Below are positions 47,701 through 55,331 of a stretch of DNA of 64,000 nt, in pieces; position 1 is the first letter of the stretch; the number at the start of each line of letters is the position of its first letter. The position numbers were made by a program, and so were the translations under genes. The DNA lies in the NCBI GenBank assembly GCA_020848905.1, contig JADLHG010000004.1, positions 62,001 to 126,000 of the forward strand, read 5' to 3'. This DNA comes from Deltaproteobacteria bacterium. Lineage in GTDB: Bacteria > Myxococcota_A > Polyangia > GCA-2747355 > JADLHG01. A model generated the notes under the pieces. The model saw only the letters and a program-made list of their open reading frames with translations, searched no databases and had not been told where the DNA came from.

Positions 47701-48094
47701 AGACCTTGTCCGCGTCCACGTATTCGGGGAAGAGGGCGAGGAGCCGCCGCCAGGTGGCGATCGCCTGGTTCTTCAGCAGACGGGCCTGCAGCGAGACGAC
47801 GCCGAGCGACTTGCTGCGCTGCTGCTCGTACGCGATCTGGTAGTGGTAGCGCGCCTCCTCGACGTAGAGCTCGGCCAGGCGGTTGTAGAGCTCCGGCGAG
47901 TAGCGCGCCCCGCGGGCCCGGGCGAGCAACGTCTTGGTGGTGCGGATGGCGAAACGGACCTTCCCGACGTCCCGCTTCAGCCGCTCGACCATGTTCTCGA
48001 CGGAGACGCGGCGCACCGCCGGCCCGCACGCGGCGAGGGGGGACAGCGCGAGGAGCAGAGCCAGGAGGCCCAGGACTCGTCTTACTCTACGCAT
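44780..48094 (-). CDS. Very long TPR lipoprotein, GltD/NfsD-like by architecture
   Basis: 1104 residues. Signal peptide with lipobox LAAC at about residues 20-23, followed by GPAVRRVSVENMVERLKRD. The rest is helical and repeat-rich, with TPR pairs throughout (EYEEMLKTYQELADKFQKSEYRLEALLVMGDYHF, FDEATRLFTALIDQFPTS, GASSAELHYLLGYSLFRQGSDAQA). It overlaps the upstream TPR gene by 13 bases and the downstream lipoprotein gene by 4. A lipid-anchored scaffold spanning the periplasm is likely. AgmU/GltD and NfsD of Myxococcus are long TPR proteins at an equivalent position, which is the basis for the comparison. Confidence 0.82.
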   Translation of the reverse strand: MRRVRRVLGLLALLLALSPLAACGPAVRRVSVENMVERLKRDVGKVRFAIRTTKTLLARARGARYSPELYNRLAELYVEEARYHYQIAYEQQRSKSLGVVSLQARLLKNQAIATWRRLLALFPEYVDADKVYFFMGHEMRELAEYEEMLKTYQELADKFQKSEYRLEALLVMGDYHFDKADLDSAEKYYQQVLDSPETRVHAMARYKMAWCKVNRADFKAALKLFEGSIAAARRWVAVAGGKSQAGTTKIDLRREALVDSVYCYTEVHKPDKSLEYFRDRADSKTTYLAALDKLGNRYYVKQNWKATAQVYREILSMTGDVEDALEYAHRLFESVTQGKIYDHGAQDVEALVRVVRRRFYNHALSAKERTQLIDTFEKYTRDIATRLQDLANQKKEDETYLAAAHAYQAYLSFFDKHKNATAVRQNLAESFYAAKRHLAAGQFYEKAAEHMNGKEHKDAVYTAAVAYFEALTGKHELSRLQVVQGRAGLRRVGRIYVKRYANEPNIGQVKFNIARTYYDAGEFDEATRLFTALIDQFPTSKEAPVAAHLVLDGYRTQEDYEGLIEAGKGFQQTASLGDSQFKSEVAAIIKGAEDSLLRTETLAAGDEGGEGTEQLERIAKKYGGALGEKALLNAFVTARGAKDPEKVFEVGDKFIRAYPASDKLSDVLATMGKIAMDSLQFSRGVAYLEAAARRRSGPAGLELYKAAATIRAGLGDRSKAEGSLNVLLRAGIPSEEKAQMAVKVARLHTLAGDWSAAAGVLQRAAAAGASSAELHYLLGYSLFRQGSDAQAQDALTRAINLGKDSSGDAQEAAAASQFYHAEIAYKVFEKVQLSSDLSQLGPSLQSKIGHLTQTRNLYRAVVQMGSGVWSVAALGRLANVEAMAAASLRNLQLPAGLPAEAANQVRTALASQAAPLESEAKEAIRQCAATAKKLKVMSLAAKACLSGKAPAGDPQAGLELPTVNLVEPQGAAPLQRALAANPKDFDATVKLGKLYLAAGNLHMARLILGKALELRETAELENYVGVATARLGEHQAAFELFAKALKEDSGFARARLNRASLLAKFGYRSEAQAEAAKARGRQGLGENDPGLLPGAAQQGGGGTP

Positions 48095-49875
48095 CGGTCC
48101 TCGATGTTGAACTTGTAGTTGGGGAGCTCGTCGGTCCAGTACTCGCCGCCGAAACGGTAGTAGATGCGCTCCGAGGAGACCGGCACCTTAGCCGCCTTCT
48201 TCTGACCGCGGGCGACGCCGGTGGTGTCCGCGACCCGCTGGAAGATGGCCTGGCCGACCTCGTACTCGAGGAGGTTGACCTGCTCCTCGGCGTTCAGCAT
48301 CTCTTCGGCCACCTCGCGAGCCGAGACGTCGAGCGAGCGGTCGAGCTCGGCGCGGGCCTGCTCGTCCTTCCGGCGATAGAGCGTGTGCAGGTTCTTGAGC
48401 AGCCCGATCTTCCCCCACTCCTCCTCCTGGCGGTCGAGCTTGCGGATCTCCTCGCGCAGCGCGCGAGCGAAGAGGTGGAGCTTGCGCGACTGCACGCGCC
48501 GCAGCGCCGCCGCACGGACGCGACCGATGTCGCGCACCTCGTCGCCCTGGCGGATGTCGCGCAGGGTGTTGGCGTAGTGGATCCGGAAGCGCCGCGCCGC
48601 GATCTTGGCCGCGCGGAAGTGGCAGAAGCGGCGGTAGATGAGCCCCCGGAGGACGTACTTCTCCGGGGCGAAGAGGGCCTTGTAGACCGGGGCGTCGAGC
48701 GCGTAGAGGAGTCCCATCGCGCGGTGCGGGTCGCCCGCCTTGTACTTGGCCCACGCGCGCTCGAGGAGGATCTCCGAGCTGAGCTCCGTGTTCTTCGGGA
48801 TCTGCCCGAGGGTCTCGTACGCGGCGCCGAAGCGCTTGTGCTCGTAGAGCAGGCGGGCCAGGGCGTGGAGGGCTTGGCCCCGGATCTGCCGCACCGGGAG
48901 CAGGCGCGCCGCGACGGCTCGGATCGCCCCGGCGCGGGCCTCGAAACGCGGGGCGCGGCGGTAGACCGGCATACCGCCGATCTCGACGTTGTAGGCAAAG
49001 GGCCGACCGAGCGATTCCTCGTCGGATTCCTTGGCTCGGTCGAGGAGGGCGCCCGTCTCGGCGGCCACGCGCGCCAGCCCGAGCATCGTCAGTTCGTCCT
49101 CCCAGCCCTTCGGGAGCTTGCCGTACTGCACGGCCAGCATGTTGTCGTCGTTGATGAGGGACTTGAGCGCGTACCCGAGCTTGCTGTCGCCCTCTCCCCG
49201 GCGACGCACCGCCTCGAGGGCCGAGCCGAGGTCGAGCGGCCCGAAGAGGCGCGCGAACGAGGTGACGGCGGCTTCCTTGCGCTGGTCGTCACTCGGGTGG
49301 AGCAGCCGTACCGACGCGACGTAGAGCGCCGCGAAGTAGTAGTAGCCCTGGCGGCCGATCTTGTTGAAGCGCTCACCGGCCCAGTCGTCGAGGCCGCGGT
49401 GGAGGTTGCTCACCCCCTGCCAGTAGTTCACGAAGTCGGCCAGGTCGTCGGGGAGGTCGCCGAAGTCCGTGTCGCCGACGAGATCCCGCAGGATCAGGCT
49501 CTCGTCGATCGGCCGCGAGAGGCTGAGCGCCTCGAGCGCGCGAATGGCGCGCGGGAGGAGCTCGGGCGTGCGCCGGTTGTTGGCGACCTGGAAGTAGTAC
49601 TCCACGGCGCCATGATAGAAGCCGAGCTTCTCGAGCGACGCGGCGAGGAAGAACTGCGCGCTCTCGTACTTCTCGGCCGCTTCCTTGTTGGTGGCGATGT
49701 AGCGCCAGCAGAGGCGCGCCGCCCGAGCGTACTGCCGGGAGTCGAAGGCCTCCTTCGCCCGCGCGAAGAGGGCCGCTGCTTTCTGCGCCCGCGCCGGCGT
49801 AGGCGCGGCGACGAGCAGCGCGCCGAGGAGGAGCGCCGGGAGGAGGCGCAGCGCGAGGGTGGGCCTATTCCTCAT
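48082..49875 (-). CDS. Exported TPR protein, GltC/NfsC-like by position
   Basis: 597 residues. Signal peptide (LLPALLLGALLVAAPTPARAQ). Residues ~30-330 contain TPR-like helices (AKEAFDSRQYARAARLCWRYI, FYHGAVEYYFQVANN); the second half is helical with many Arg/Glu. The C-terminus (RIYYRFGGEYWTDELPNYKFN) is beta-like and may dock to a barrel. It follows two paralogous beta-barrel genes and overlaps the second by 11 bases, and overlaps the long TPR gene by 13. In Myxococcus the TPR protein GltC lies directly after GltA and GltB and binds them, so this is the best candidate counterpart. Confidence 0.8.
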   Translation of the reverse strand: MRNRPTLALRLLPALLLGALLVAAPTPARAQKAAALFARAKEAFDSRQYARAARLCWRYIATNKEAAEKYESAQFFLAASLEKLGFYHGAVEYYFQVANNRRTPELLPRAIRALEALSLSRPIDESLILRDLVGDTDFGDLPDDLADFVNYWQGVSNLHRGLDDWAGERFNKIGRQGYYYFAALYVASVRLLHPSDDQRKEAAVTSFARLFGPLDLGSALEAVRRRGEGDSKLGYALKSLINDDNMLAVQYGKLPKGWEDELTMLGLARVAAETGALLDRAKESDEESLGRPFAYNVEIGGMPVYRRAPRFEARAGAIRAVAARLLPVRQIRGQALHALARLLYEHKRFGAAYETLGQIPKNTELSSEILLERAWAKYKAGDPHRAMGLLYALDAPVYKALFAPEKYVLRGLIYRRFCHFRAAKIAARRFRIHYANTLRDIRQGDEVRDIGRVRAAALRRVQSRKLHLFARALREEIRKLDRQEEEWGKIGLLKNLHTLYRRKDEQARAELDRSLDVSAREVAEEMLNAEEQVNLLEYEVGQAIFQRVADTTGVARGQKKAAKVPVSSERIYYRFGGEYWTDELPNYKFNIEDRCVE

Positions 49876-50521
49876 GGGGCACCTCGTCGGCGAAGCCGAA
49901 GGTCAGGCTCAGCCCCAAAGACAGGTAGAGATGGTTCTTCACCGACTTGAAGTCGGGCAAGAAGAGGTAATCGCGGATGTCGAACCGCAGCGAGAAGTAC
50001 TTGCCGAGGAAGAAGCGGAGCCCCACGCCGGCGTTGAAGCCGACGGGGATCGCCGCGGTGAAGAACCCGAGCGCCGGACCCACCTCGAAGAAGAGCTCCG
50101 TCGCGAGCAAGCGGTCGTTGGCCAGCGCCAGCTTGCCGTAGAGCGGCTTGAAGACGAAGTTCGACTGGAGCATGGCGTACAGCTGCCCCTCCTTCTCGGG
50201 CTGCACGTCGAAGGTCTCCTTCAGGTGCTTCTCGAGGCCGGTGTCGAGGTTGAAGGAGTAGGTGCCGCCGAGGATCTCCCAGGCGATGAGGTGGCTGAAG
50301 TGATAGGTGTAGGCGCCCTGGAGGGTCAGGCCCTTCGCGAAGGCGTCCATCGGCAGGACTCCGACGAGAAACGAGATCTCGTGGCTGCCCATTAGGTTTC
50401 GGCGCTCGATGGAGTAGAGCTCGCCCCCCTGCTCGCTGGTCACGTCGGCGGACGCGGGTGCGCTCGCCAGGAGGACGGCTGACAGCAGGATTGTCGCCGC
50501 GGCGGTCTTTCGCCCGATCAT
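49865..50521 (-). CDS. Outer-membrane beta-barrel protein, second of two paralogs (GltB/NfsB-like)
   Basis: 218 residues from the ATG at 50521. Signal peptide (TILLSAVLLASAPASA), then alternating strands with aromatic ends (SHEISFLVGVLPMDAFAKG, FVFKPLYGKLAL, YFSLRFDIRDYLF, HLYLSLGLSLTFGF). Several blocks are shared with the upstream gene product: VGVLPMDAF versus IGVLPVDAF, and FKPLYGKLA in both. This fits the myxobacterial outer-membrane barrel family to which GltA/GltB and NfsA/NfsB belong. CAGGAG upstream supports the start, which overlaps the previous stop (ATGA). Confidence 0.82.
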   Translation of the reverse strand: MIGRKTAAATILLSAVLLASAPASADVTSEQGGELYSIERRNLMGSHEISFLVGVLPMDAFAKGLTLQGAYTYHFSHLIAWEILGGTYSFNLDTGLEKHLKETFDVQPEKEGQLYAMLQSNFVFKPLYGKLALANDRLLATELFFEVGPALGFFTAAIPVGFNAGVGLRFFLGKYFSLRFDIRDYLFLPDFKSVKNHLYLSLGLSLTFGFADEVPHEE

Positions 50522-51198
50522 AGGTCGCTCCTGGTGGAGAGGGCGAGGCTCAGGGTGAGGGTGATCGGGTAGTAGAGCTCGCCCGCGGCGGCGACGATGT
50601 GCGAGCGGAAGTCGAAGCGGAGGGACCACCGCTCGCTCAGCCAGCCGCGAAACCCGAAGCCCGGAGCGCCCCCGAAGGCCATGCGCGGCCCCTGTCCTTG
50701 CGGCTCGGCTTCCGTGGCCTTCCCGCCGTCCATGCGCGAGACCACCGCGGCGGCGGAGAGGAAGACCTCGCCGTAGACCTGCTGGTTGTTGAGGAAGGCG
50801 AGCTTTCCGTAGAGCGGCTTGAAGAGCAGGCCGAGCTCCGCGTACCAGCGCACCTGGGCGAACTTGCTCGGCGGCTCGCCGAAGTTGTTCTCCAGCTTGT
50901 CGCGGAGCGAGGTCTTGAAGTTCTGGGAGTAGTAACCCCGCCCCTCGACGGCCCAGAGGTCCGTGATGTGCCACGCGTAGCCCCCCGACGCGGTAAGACC
51001 CTTGTAGAAGGCGTCGACGGGCAGCACTCCGATGCCGAGGTTGAACTCGTGCTCCATGCGGTAGCGCCGGTTCTGAACCGCCGGGAGCTTGTCGGTCTCC
51101 TCCCAGTCGGGATCCGTACCCTTGGCGAGCGTCGCGGTGGGAAGTGCGACGAGCGCTGCAACCACCGCCAGCGTGTGCGTCCGAAAGCGTTTAGCCAT
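50518..51198 (-). CDS. Outer-membrane beta-barrel protein, first of two paralogs (GltA/NfsA-like)
   Basis: 226 residues from the ATG at 51198 (MAKRFRTHTL). Signal peptide ends near TLA-KGT. Barrel strands include FNLGIGVLPVDAFYKG, WYAELGLLFKPLYGKLAF, LSERWSLRFDFRSHI and YYPITLTLSLALS, the last lacking the usual terminal Phe. Paralogous to the next gene, to which it is coupled. It lies 17 bases downstream of the FHA/TonB protein gene. Two adjacent paralogous barrels of ~25 kDa after an FHA-TM-TonB gene is the arrangement I recall for gltG-gltA-gltB. Confidence 0.82.
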   Translation of the reverse strand: MAKRFRTHTLAVVAALVALPTATLAKGTDPDWEETDKLPAVQNRRYRMEHEFNLGIGVLPVDAFYKGLTASGGYAWHITDLWAVEGRGYYSQNFKTSLRDKLENNFGEPPSKFAQVRWYAELGLLFKPLYGKLAFLNNQQVYGEVFLSAAAVVSRMDGGKATEAEPQGQGPRMAFGGAPGFGFRGWLSERWSLRFDFRSHIVAAAGELYYPITLTLSLALSTRSDL

Positions 51199-51215
51199 GC
51201 GCAAGCCCCGGTCTG

Positions 51216-53516
51216 CTAGAAGCCCTGGATGCGGAAGACGAACGGGTAGCGAACTTGTACCGAGCCCCCCTGGGGCTGGGGAAAGTGCCAGGTACGGATT
51301 TCACCCAAGATACACGAGGCCACCGCGGGGTTGGCCACGCTGGACGACACCATGCGCGCGGAGGACACGCTGCCCGAGGTGGAGATGACCCAATCGAAGA
51401 CGACCTTTCCGGCTAGCCCCGGATTGTGGATGAGCTGGCGTTCGTAGCAGGCCTGGATGGCGGCCATGTGTTCGGCCACGACCTTCTGGATCGCCTCGCG
51501 CGAGAGGACGCCGCCCGTCGCAGAGATAGCGCGCGTCGGCGCCTTGCCGACCCGGCCGCGTACGCGCGTCCCGGTGCCGGCGATGGCCTTGATCGAGCCC
51601 ACGTTCGACCCGCGCAGCAGCTGCGTTCCCACCTTCGTGTCGCGGCCGCCCGATCCGCCGAAGCCGCCGGAGAGTCGTACCGCGTTGCCGGGAAGCTTGC
51701 CGATCACCCCCGAGACCTTGAAGTCGGACGCCGTGCCGGAGGGGGCCCGCACCGCGGAGATGTTGCTGGCGAGCGACTTCAGGTCGGCGCGGCCGGGGCC
51801 GCCCGCGGGCTTGATGTTCTGCAGGGCCGAGAGCACGTTCCCGACCTGCTTCTGCTGCGCTGCCGCGCGCGCCCGCTCTTCCTTGCTCGGGCGGGGAGGG
51901 GAGGGCTCCCTCGGCTCCGGCTGCCGGACCACCTTCACTGGCTTCTTCGGCGTGTGCTTCGGCTGCTCGATCTTCTTCGGCTTCTCGGGCACCGTCTCGG
52001 GCGGCTGTTCGGGCTCCGGCTCCGGCTCGGGATCCGGCTTCTTCTCTTCCTCCGGCGGCTTCTCCATCTTCAGGTCTTTCATGTCGACCTGGGCGAAGCG
52101 CTCGGCGTCGTCCGCTACCTTCAGCTCCTCGCTGCTCGAGGAGGTGAACCCGAGGAGTACGAAGACTAGGAAGTGGAAGGCCAGGCTGCCGACGAAGGCC
52201 TGGACCCCCTGCAGACTGAAGTGCGGCTTGAACGGGGCCTGCGGAACGAGCGGTGGGCGAACGAACCGAACGAGGTAGCCCGCCTCGTCTCGGATCACCT
52301 GGGCGTAGTCCTTGTCCTGCAGCTCGACGGCGTAGAGCTCGTCCTTCTCGCTCACCAGATACTTGTCCACGCAGAGCTTCTTGATCGGCCGGGCCTTCCC
52401 GCCGCTCACCACCGTGCCCGAGAAGCCCTTCTGGAAGTAAAGCTGCGCGCGACCGTCGGGCTCCATCACCACCAGGGTGAAGTCGTCGTGGCCGACGGAG
52501 ACGCCCTTGCCCGCCTCGGCGCGCATCAGGTCGAGGATGTCGCCGTCGCGGTAGCGAATGACCTCGACGATCTCCTCTCCCGCGGCCGAGAGCTGGGTCT
52601 TGAACCGCTCGCGCACGACGTTCTCGAGCAGCGAGAAGGGGGGCACCCAGGCCTCGTCCTCGTCCTCGTCGTCACCGAGGGCGCCGCCCGGTGGGGCCAC
52701 GTCGGCGGGGGCCGGGCCGAGATCCAGCTCGGCCATAGTGTCCTGCCCGTGGTCCGAGGCCAGCTCCTCCTCGTCCTCCTCGGGGCGCGCGCGACCGAAA
52801 AGGCCCTTCTTACGCTTGGCCGCCGGCTCGTCCGTCTCGTCGGCTGGCGGTCGCGCGGCGGGGCGGGCCTTCTTGCCCGGACCCTCCCGGCGCGTGCGTG
52901 GATCCGCTGCGAACTCCTCTTCGGCCCCCTGGTCGCCTCGTGCAGCGCGCGTCCGCCCCTTGGGCTCGGCCGGGCGACCCCGGGCGGGCGCGTCGCTCTC
53001 ACCGACGACGGCTGACGGGCTCTTCCGTCGCGCGGCGGGCGTGATGCGGGGAACCGTGGCCCCCGTGCGGGCCTCCTCGGGCTCGGGCGCTGCCCGGACG
53101 CGCGTCCGTCCCTCGTCGTCGCCCGCCTCCTGGAGGTCGGGGTGCAGCCCCCCTTGGGTGTCCGTCGCGCTGCGCTCGTGGCCGAAGCCGTGGTCCTCCT
53201 CCTCGGAGCCCATGAGCGCCAGCTTGATGCGGAAGGAGCCGATCGTGATCTCGTCGAACGAATTGATCTTGCGAACGTCGATGCGCTCGCCGTTCACGTA
53301 CACGCCCGTCTTGCTCTTGTTGTCGGCGAGGACGACCGTGCCTCCCTCGACGCGCACGATGGCGTGCTTCTCCGAGATCCCCGGATCGCTGAGCTTCAGC
53401 GTCGCCCCCGAGCCGCGACCGATGACGATCGTTCGCTGCGTGAAGCAGCGCGAGCCGAGGAACCGGCTGCCCTTGAAGACGAAGACCTCGACCGCGCCCG
53501 CTTCGCGCTTGCTCAT
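51216..53516 (-). CDS. FHA - transmembrane - TonB-like protein (GltG/AgmX-family-like)
   Basis: 766 residues from the ATG at 53516; longer in-frame starts add only Arg/Ala-rich shadow sequence. Residues 28-102 are an FHA domain (IGRGSGATLKL, ISEKHAIVRV, TGVYVNGERI). Residues ~105-290 are charged and disordered. A conserved-looking domain (~293-425) precedes one transmembrane helix (~436-457, FVGSLAFHFLVFVLLGF). The periplasmic part is a Glu-Pro/Lys-Pro linker (~485-560) like TonB, ending in an AgmX/PglI-type TonB-C domain (~660-766, with IQACYERQLIHNPGLAGKVVF). Such proteins couple a cytoplasmic signal or motor to outer-membrane partners, here probably the barrels encoded next. Confidence 0.85.
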   Translation of the reverse strand: MSKREAGAVEVFVFKGSRFLGSRCFTQRTIVIGRGSGATLKLSDPGISEKHAIVRVEGGTVVLADNKSKTGVYVNGERIDVRKINSFDEITIGSFRIKLALMGSEEEDHGFGHERSATDTQGGLHPDLQEAGDDEGRTRVRAAPEPEEARTGATVPRITPAARRKSPSAVVGESDAPARGRPAEPKGRTRAARGDQGAEEEFAADPRTRREGPGKKARPAARPPADETDEPAAKRKKGLFGRARPEEDEEELASDHGQDTMAELDLGPAPADVAPPGGALGDDEDEDEAWVPPFSLLENVVRERFKTQLSAAGEEIVEVIRYRDGDILDLMRAEAGKGVSVGHDDFTLVVMEPDGRAQLYFQKGFSGTVVSGGKARPIKKLCVDKYLVSEKDELYAVELQDKDYAQVIRDEAGYLVRFVRPPLVPQAPFKPHFSLQGVQAFVGSLAFHFLVFVLLGFTSSSSEELKVADDAERFAQVDMKDLKMEKPPEEEKKPDPEPEPEPEQPPETVPEKPKKIEQPKHTPKKPVKVVRQPEPREPSPPRPSKEERARAAAQQKQVGNVLSALQNIKPAGGPGRADLKSLASNISAVRAPSGTASDFKVSGVIGKLPGNAVRLSGGFGGSGGRDTKVGTQLLRGSNVGSIKAIAGTGTRVRGRVGKAPTRAISATGGVLSREAIQKVVAEHMAAIQACYERQLIHNPGLAGKVVFDWVISTSGSVSSARMVSSSVANPAVASCILGEIRTWHFPQPQGGSVQVRYPFVFRIQGF

Positions 53517-53583
53517 CGGCACCCGTGGGCTGTGCGCTCGTCTCGGGCGTCCCGGACGCGGGGGGCGAAAGGTAGAACGTGCA

Positions 53584-54162
53584 TCAGTTCGACTCGTAGC
53601 TCGGATAGACGGTTCGCAGGATCTCCTTGCGGTAGTCCGTGCGCTCTTTGACCATGCTGCGGAGCTGGCTGCGTTTGCGGGCGAAGAGGTAGATCGCGCC
53701 CGACTTGGCCATCTGCCCCTGCACGAGGCGGCCGTCGAATTCCACGCGTGCGCCCCGCTGCAGCGCTCCAGCCGACGGAGGCGGCGCTGAAGCTTGGCCG
53801 CCTCCCTCCCCCCCCTCGCTGCCGCCGCCCGCCGCGGCGCCGTCCGCGCCCTCGGAGCCACCCTCGCTCGCGTCGGCGTCTCCCTTGGCTCCCCCCGCCT
53901 TGGCGCCGCCCTTCTTGGGCTTGCGCACCACCGGCGCCACCGTCGGACGCTTGCGGCGGCGGCGGGAGGCCACGAGCACCGGTCCCGACGGGGGGCTGAG
54001 GCGCGGCACCCCCTCGCGCACGTCCAAGCGCGGAGACGCGCTGGCCTCGAGCGCGCCGAGGCCCACCAGAACCATCACGGCTGCGAGGGTGATGGGCTTC
54101 AGCAGGCAGCGCGCGCCAGGGCGGTGGTCCACGAGGACTTCTGTGTGGGGAATGACGTTCAT
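53584..54162 (-). CDS. Small exported or anchored protein at the head of the envelope cluster
   Basis: 192 residues. A hydrophobic segment near residues 22-44 (ITLAAVMVLVGLGALEASA) is a signal anchor or signal peptide. Next come an Arg/Lys-rich stretch, a Gly/Ala/Ser/Glu low-complexity region (~85-130) and a C-terminal folded part (GARVEFDGRLVQGQMAKSGAIYLFARKRSQ...). No family recognised. It precedes the FHA/TonB gene by 67 bases. In Myxococcus the small gene gltF precedes gltG, so the position is suggestive, but no sequence evidence supports the link. Confidence 0.6.
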   Translation of the reverse strand: MNVIPHTEVLVDHRPGARCLLKPITLAAVMVLVGLGALEASASPRLDVREGVPRLSPPSGPVLVASRRRRKRPTVAPVVRKPKKGGAKAGGAKGDADASEGGSEGADGAAAGGGSEGGEGGGQASAPPPSAGALQRGARVEFDGRLVQGQMAKSGAIYLFARKRSQLRSMVKERTDYRKEILRTVYPSYESN

Positions 54163-54395
54163 CGGTTATTTGGCTCTCCGCTGTACCGGCGACGCGAGCT
54201 CTGCTGCGCTCCGGACTTCGCACCGCTCCTCGGCCCCGTTTCCAATGCCTGGGTCGCACCACGCTGCAGCAAGGGGCGACGGCGAGCCCAGGGGGCAGTC
54301 GGCAAAGAGTGATGCGCCTCGAGAGGTTAACATGATCGCGATCCTGAGATCCAGTGCCGCCCCCCCCAACTCAATGGCCCACCGTCCTCGCCGGC
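54163..54395. other. Intergenic region, probable promoter region of the envelope cluster
   Basis: 233 bases upstream of the 54162 start on the minus strand. I see no ORF with a ribosome binding site, no terminator and no convincing sigma-70 or sigma-54 (GG-N10-GC) element. A 10-base palindrome GATCGCGATC lies at about 54333-54342. Confidence 0.35.
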
Positions 54396-55304
54396 CTACT
54401 GCGCCACCGCGAACTCGACCTGGCTCGAGCTCTTGAGCTGCACGCTGGTCTTCGCGTCGACCGCATCGACCTTGGCGCGCACGCGCTTCACCGTGACGAG
54501 GAAGATGTCCTGGGCCTTGAGCGGCGGGTCCCCGTTGCGGAACCATTCGAAGGCCCCCGCGTTGATGGCGTGCCGTCCGTCGTCCTGCACGAGGCACACG
54601 ACCTTGTCCGTGATTGGGGAGTCTTTCACCCGCACCGTGATCTCCACGTGGTCTCCGTTCCCGGGGACCCACTGGAGCTTGAAGTCGGCTCCGCCCACCT
54701 GCGGCGGCGTCTTGAAGTCGGGGACCTCGAGCTCGATCGCCTCGGGGGGGCTCAGCGTCTGCTGATAGGTCGGAAAGAACCCCTTGTCGGCTTTCCCCGT
54801 CACCTTCGCGGTGAGCTCGCCGTTGAAGATCGCTTCGGGCACGGCCTCGGCCCCGTAGTTCCCCGCGCTGTTCCGCTTCAAGGCCACCGCCGCCGTGGGC
54901 GACGAGAGCTCCGCCCGGTCCACGTCGAGCGGCTGTTGGGGGCAGGGCTTGGAGAAGCCCGGCCGACAGGTTTCCTGCACCGCTCCGGTGAGCCCGAAGC
55001 AGGCCGGTGGAAACGCCATCCCCTCCGTCGTGCGCGAGACCCGGTAGCCCTGCGTGGTGTCCACGAGCCGCAGCGCCGCGGTGATGCTGCTCGGCGCGGC
55101 GCCGCCGAGGGTGCGCTGGCTCTCGAGCGTGAGCTGGCCCCGCAGGAGCGCCGCCTCGGGGAGCCCCGTGACGGTGCCCGTCTCCTCGTTGGTCCAGCTG
55201 CCGTAGCTTCCGCTTCCGGAACAGCCGAGGGCGACGAGCGCGATCGAGAGCAGGGGCCACCTGCGTTCGACACGCGGCCCGGTGCCCGCCTTGGGGTCGT
55301 GCAT
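54396..55304 (-). CDS. Lipoprotein, unknown
   Basis: 302 residues. The ATG at 55304 is preferred to 55325 because AAGG lies seven bases upstream. Signal peptide (RRWPLLSIALVALGC) with lipobox ALGC, then a Ser/Gly tether. Two Cys pairs occur mid-protein (PPACFGLTG, ETCRPGFSKPC). The remainder is beta-rich (FKLQWVPGNGDHVEITVRVKDS, QDIFLVTVKRVRAKVDA). It follows the third VWA-TSP3 gene by 27 bases on the same strand, so the two are probably co-expressed and may interact. Confidence 0.72.
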   Translation of the reverse strand: MHDPKAGTGPRVERRWPLLSIALVALGCSGSGSYGSWTNEETGTVTGLPEAALLRGQLTLESQRTLGGAAPSSITAALRLVDTTQGYRVSRTTEGMAFPPACFGLTGAVQETCRPGFSKPCPQQPLDVDRAELSSPTAAVALKRNSAGNYGAEAVPEAIFNGELTAKVTGKADKGFFPTYQQTLSPPEAIELEVPDFKTPPQVGGADFKLQWVPGNGDHVEITVRVKDSPITDKVVCLVQDDGRHAINAGAFEWFRNGDPPLKAQDIFLVTVKRVRAKVDAVDAKTSVQLKSSSQVEFAVAQ

Positions 55305-55331
55305 GAGGGTGCCTTTTCCGATCATTTCATT

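Noticed and set aside
44801-48118. 1105-codon open frame on the plus strand
   Set aside because: It lies exactly antisense to the TPR lipoprotein gene at 44780-48094, has Val/Leu/Gly/Arg-rich shadow composition and no domain or signal. Long antisense frames are expected at this G+C content.
53517-53861. Longer start for the FHA/TonB protein
   Set aside because: The extra residues are Arg/Ala/Ser-rich shadow sequence and would overlap most of the C-terminal part of the upstream exported protein gene. The FHA domain begins normally from the ATG at 53516.
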